A stretch of 8,338 nt of DNA from Limnohabitans sp. (GTDB lineage: Bacteria > Pseudomonadota > Gammaproteobacteria > Burkholderiales > Burkholderiaceae_C). A program made the translations under genes and the position numbers. The notes below the pieces were generated by a model. The model made no database searches, was not told the origin of the DNA, and saw nothing but the letters and a program-made list of their open reading frames with translations. The stretch's first letter is position 1; each line of letters opens with the position of its first letter. The DNA is taken from NCBI GenBank assembly GCA_023260735.1, contig JALQUL010000144.1, positions 1 through 8,338 of the forward strand. Reading direction: 5' to 3'. Below, in pieces: positions 6,471 through 8,338 of the stretch.

Positions 6471-6496
6471 GGTTTCCCTAGCTTTCGTTTATAAAT
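6469..6496 (+). repeat. Repeat arm A1 (28 bp), paired with 7514-7541
   Basis: The block around TTTCCCTAG...GTTTATAAAT right after the element end occurs again at 7514-7541 with 4 mismatches in 28. It shows that the duplicated unit extends past the element into the leader of the next gene. Confidence 0.75.
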
Positions 6497-6520
6497 TTTA
6501 AAAATCTGTAACATTAACTA

Positions 6521-6633
6521 TTATTAATTGTTATTTTTAGCAAAAATAAATTAATAGTTTGTTTTTGTAGTTTACATAATATTTTTACTAAATTTTATGT
6601 GATATTTAAATTTTAAATTAATAGGTAAAAATT
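6521..6633 (+). repeat. Duplicated AT-rich leader, copy A, ending at the ATG of the 167-aa gene
   Basis: This 113-bp block matches 7607-7719 with 9 mismatches and no indel, and both stop exactly at a start codon. It contains the RBS (AGG 8 nt before the ATG) and AT-rich sequence that could hold a promoter, for example TTTACA (6571-6576) with TTTATG 17 nt on, though no box is clear. Similarity ends at the coding sequence. Confidence 0.9.
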
Positions 6634-7137
6634 ATGAATAATAAGACTTTGATAATTTTTAAAATTATAATTTTATGGGCGACGTTCTCAAATCAAACAT
6701 TAGCACAAAATAACATTTCATCTAAATGTTTTTCTGATAATTCTTGTTCAGATTTCAAAAAAATAAAAGTCGAAAAAAATTCTTCTGACGTATATAAAGA
6801 TATGTCAAACGAAAGTAGTAGAGCGTTATCAATTTACAGAAAAAATGGAATGTTTGGACTTGTGTCGAAAAGTGATGATTGCTATAATAATATTAAAATT
6901 AATAAATATCGATGTTTATATTTTGATATTGCATCAATACGTATCGAACAAATCAGTGGTGGTGGCTCCAAATTTCCTCAAACTGAGTATTTTACCGAGG
7001 AACAATTTTTATCTAGAGCTATAGTAATATTTATAAAAAGCGGATTCACAATGGAACTAGCAAACGAATATTTATTGAATGCTAAGAATATTATAGACAG
7101 AATGGTTGATGAAGCTATTATTAAAAGCATGAAATAA
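6634..7137 (+). CDS. Small exported protein of unknown function (167 aa)
   Basis: I do not recognise this protein with confidence. Residues 1-24 form a plausible Sec signal peptide (NNK, a hydrophobic run IIFKIIILWA, then TLA before QN). The mature part has four cysteines (32, 38, 83, 94), enough for two disulfides in the periplasm. A central segment around CLYFDIASIRIEQISGG (94-110) and FPQTEYFTEEQF (114-125) looks like an ordered domain, and the C-terminus is helical. The gene is strikingly more AT-rich than kbl/tdh and uses many AAT, AAA and ATA codons, a sign of foreign origin. Its leader is nearly identical to that of the 106-aa gene downstream, yet the two proteins do not resemble each other. 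The ATG with AGG at 8 nt spacing is convincing. Confidence 0.75.
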   Translation: MNNKTLIIFKIIILWATFSNQTLAQNNISSKCFSDNSCSDFKKIKVEKNSSDVYKDMSNESSRALSIYRKNGMFGLVSKSDDCYNNIKINKYRCLYFDIASIRIEQISGGGSKFPQTEYFTEEQFLSRAIVIFIKSGFTMELANEYLLNAKNIIDRMVDEAIIKSMK

Positions 7138-7170
7138 TTCAACGAAAACAGCATAGAACACAGGACAATG

Positions 7171-7514
7171 GAGTTAAGTCGTGCATTACAGCATAGCTAA
7201 ACCTTGGCTTCATATTCTTTCACCCACCGGCTAATCGTGGCGTAGTGCACATTAAAGTAATTTGCTATTGTCGCCATGGTGTGATGTTCAGATAGGTAGG
7301 CGCGTGCGACGGCCTCTTGCTTGTTGTAGATTTTAGCAAAATCTGTGAACGCTCTTTTTTCTGCTCGGCGTTGTGCTTTAGGAACTTCGATTAGGGTTGG
7401 TTTGTTGTCGATCTGCTTTTGCATGTTTTGGATAAAAGCCTCTGAGCCGATGTCAATTTAATCTTGCAATTAAGTCCCTACATATTTTAAAAGTCGTAAT
7501 CCAAGACTTGACCC
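7171..7514. mobile_element. Inverted-repeat element, copy 2, carrying a transposase remnant
   Basis: The left end GAGTTAAGTCGTGCATTAC (7171-7189) is roughly complementary to the right end GTAATCCAAGACTTGACCC (7496-7514). Inside lies the C-terminal part of a Y1-type transposase on the minus strand. A second inner copy of the end motif (GTCAATTTAATCTTGCAAT, 7452-7470) suggests a nested palindrome of about 60 bp, as in REP-like elements. The same layout occurs shortened at 6363-6470 and, partly, at 8103-8338. Confidence 0.65.
7197..7448 (-). pseudogene. C-terminal remnant of a Y1/REP-associated (RAYT-like) transposase
   Basis: Read on the minus strand, the frame opens with GSEAFIQNMQKQIDNK (from 7448). 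It continues LIEVPKAQRRAEKRAFTDFA and ends with a helix-turn-helix, YLSEHHTMATIANYFNVHYATISRWVK, before the TAA at 7199-7197 (quoted in pieces of the remnant). The MQ...EVPKAQRR block plus this HTH is the tail I associate with IS200-like/RAYT transposases of proteobacteria. The N-terminal HUH domain with its His-x-His and catalytic Tyr is absent; a stop precedes the homology at 7458-7460. A 75-aa ORF could start at the ATG of 7424 but has no adequate Shine-Dalgarno, so a remnant is more likely than a free-standing DNA-binding protein. Confidence 0.75.
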
Positions 7515-7541
7515 TGATTTCCCTAGTTTCTGTTTATAAAT
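7514..7541 (+). repeat. Repeat arm A2 (28 bp), paired with 6469-6496
   Basis: Second copy of the TTTCCCTAG...GTTTATAAAT block directly after the element end. It is followed by 65 bp (7542-7606) that differ from the 24 bp in the matching place of the first cassette. Confidence 0.75.
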
Positions 7542-7606
7542 GGCGTTCTCAAATTTGAAGTGCAACGAATTTAAACCTTATTGAATTGTATTACCTTGTT
7601 TTTCGC

Positions 7607-7719
7607 TTATTAATTATTATTTTTAGTAAAAATTAATTAATAGTTGTTTTTTATAGTTTAAATAATTTTTTTACTAAATTTTATGTAATATTTAAATTTT
7701 AAATTAATAGGTAAAAATT
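7607..7719 (+). repeat. Duplicated AT-rich leader, copy B, ending at the ATG of the 106-aa gene
   Basis: It matches 6521-6633 at 104 of 113 positions without gaps, including the RBS region (ATAGGTAAAAATT) and the start codon that follows. It probably supplies the same promoter and translation signals to the second secreted protein. Confidence 0.9.
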
Positions 7720-8040
7720 ATGAAAAACTTTCTTAAACTATTGGTACTCGTTGTCTTGCCAGCAATCGCACATGCTCAGGCGACTCCACAAATAAAAGCG
7801 GGTACACCTTATGCAAAAGTAAGATCTATTTTACTTAAGGAAGGTTGGAAACCGATTGGGCAAAAGCAAGAACCTTATGACTTCACTGCTCAAGATTTCA
7901 AAGAAAGGGGATGGATTGAAGCAAAGGAATGTGCGGGCTCTGGCCGTGTTCCTTGCATCTTTACTTGGAAAAATCTTAAAGGAAAAGAGCTTGAGATAAT
8001 TACTACTGGTGAAGAGCCGAAATTTGATAGTTTTAGATGA
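7720..8040 (+). CDS. Small exported protein of unknown function (106 aa)
   Basis: Residues 1-19 are a clear signal peptide (MKNF, a hydrophobic LKLLVLVVLPA, cleavage after AHA). The mature 87 residues have the pattern GTPYAKVRSILLKEGWKPIG (28-47), then a cysteine pair, Cys 71 and Cys 79 (ECAGSGRVPCIF), then WKNLKGKELEIITTGEEP (83-100). I recall this G-x-PY...R..L...GW.P / C.G.G...C.F.W / G..L.V.T.GE pattern from small periplasmic hypothetical proteins in proteobacteria; I know no function for them. The two cysteines could form a disulfide. Its composition is less AT-rich than the 167-aa neighbour, so the two genes likely have different origins despite the shared leader. Confidence 0.82.
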   Translation: MKNFLKLLVLVVLPAIAHAQATPQIKAGTPYAKVRSILLKEGWKPIGQKQEPYDFTAQDFKERGWIEAKECAGSGRVPCIFTWKNLKGKELEIITTGEEPKFDSFR

Positions 8041-8102
8041 TGTCTAAATGATCAAAGTGGATGCGTTGTTAAATGACGATAATTTAACGAAACGGGGTTT
8101 TA

Positions 8103-8338
8103 GGGTCAAGTCTTGCATTGCAACATCTCTAAACCCTGCCTTCAAATCCTTTCACCCATAGTCTAATCGTGGCGTAGTCAAATTAAAGTAATCTGCTATT
8201 TTCGCCATGATCTGATGTCCTGATAGGCAGACACGTGCAACTGCATCTTGCTGGTTGTAGGTTTTTGCAAAATCTGTGGATGTATTTTTTATGCTCGGCG
8301 CTGTGCTTTGGGGATTAACATTGGCGTCAGCATATAAC
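8103..8338. mobile_element. Inverted-repeat element, copy 3 (cut by the window edge)
   Basis: It starts GGGTCAAGTCTTGCATTGC (8103-8121), the same end sequence as copies 1 and 2, and then runs parallel to 7190-7430 of copy 2. Its right end and any following leader and gene lie outside the window. Confidence 0.65.
8122..8338 (-). pseudogene. Frameshifted transposase C-terminal remnant, second copy
   Basis: Minus-strand pieces parallel the remnant at 7197-7448: LIPKAQRRA then a stop, TDFAKTYNQQDAVARV in another frame with MAKIADYFNL, and YATIRLWVKGF in a third. Stops and at least two frame changes make it a clear pseudogene. It is more decayed than its sister copy, so it has either been there longer or is under no constraint. 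Confidence 0.75.

Noticed and set aside
8068..8088. Inverted repeat GTTAAAT/ATTTAAC after the 106-aa gene, considered as terminator or integron attC
   Set aside because: Only 7 AT-rich pairs with a 7-nt loop and no T-tract. No attC-like R/L box architecture is seen here or after the 167-aa gene, and no integrase is in view, so an integron reading is unsupported.
6363..8338. CRISPR array
   Set aside because: The repeats are few, long, imperfect and bounded by inverted ends; there are no regular short repeats with unique spacers.

Overview
The window looks like the chromosome of a moderately AT-rich gammaproteobacterium. The evidence is the strong resemblance of TldD, Kbl, Tdh, Kbp and the DAHP synthase N-terminus to their E. 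coli counterparts, the kbl-tdh gene order, and a Phe/Tyr/Trp-type attenuator. I cannot name the genus.

Left part (1-3062, minus strand). A Kbp-like BON/LysM protein (2550-3062) is followed by tldD (792-2321). Then comes a 21-codon aromatic leader peptide (644-709) with a terminator/attenuator (583-617), and then the start of an aroG-type DAHP synthase gene (507 leftward). The DAHP synthase matches its family for 129 residues. At position 120 it changes abruptly, in frame, into about 40 residues that resemble the zinc-hook (C-x-C-G) part of a Rad50/SMC-like ATPase. The join sits on a GATC, so it may be a real insertion boundary or a library/assembly chimera.

Middle (3063-5679). A 350-bp divergent intergenic region precedes the threonine-catabolic operon kbl-tdh on the plus strand. 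Tdh oxidises L-threonine to 2-amino-3-ketobutyrate, and Kbl cleaves that with CoA to glycine and acetyl-CoA. A perfect 30-bp tandem duplication between the two genes doubles the tdh ribosome-binding site and leaves both proteins intact.

Right part (5680-8338) is accessory DNA. It holds a strong hairpin, a decayed mazE antitoxin (in-frame stops) overlapping a full-length mazF-like ORF that has lost the usual R-P-A motif, and then a repeated structure. Three related copies of an inverted-repeat-bounded element (6363-6470, 7171-7514, 8103 to the window end) are seen; copies 2 and 3 carry C-terminal remnants of a Y1/RAYT-type transposase. After copies 1 and 2 comes a nearly identical 113-bp AT-rich leader (about 92% identical, no indels), running exactly to the ATG of a small secreted protein. 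The two secreted proteins (167 and 106 aa) are unrelated to each other. The arrangement therefore looks like a row of cassettes: mobile remnant, shared leader, variable exported protein. A third cassette may begin at the right edge. This array is the best candidate here for something undescribed.
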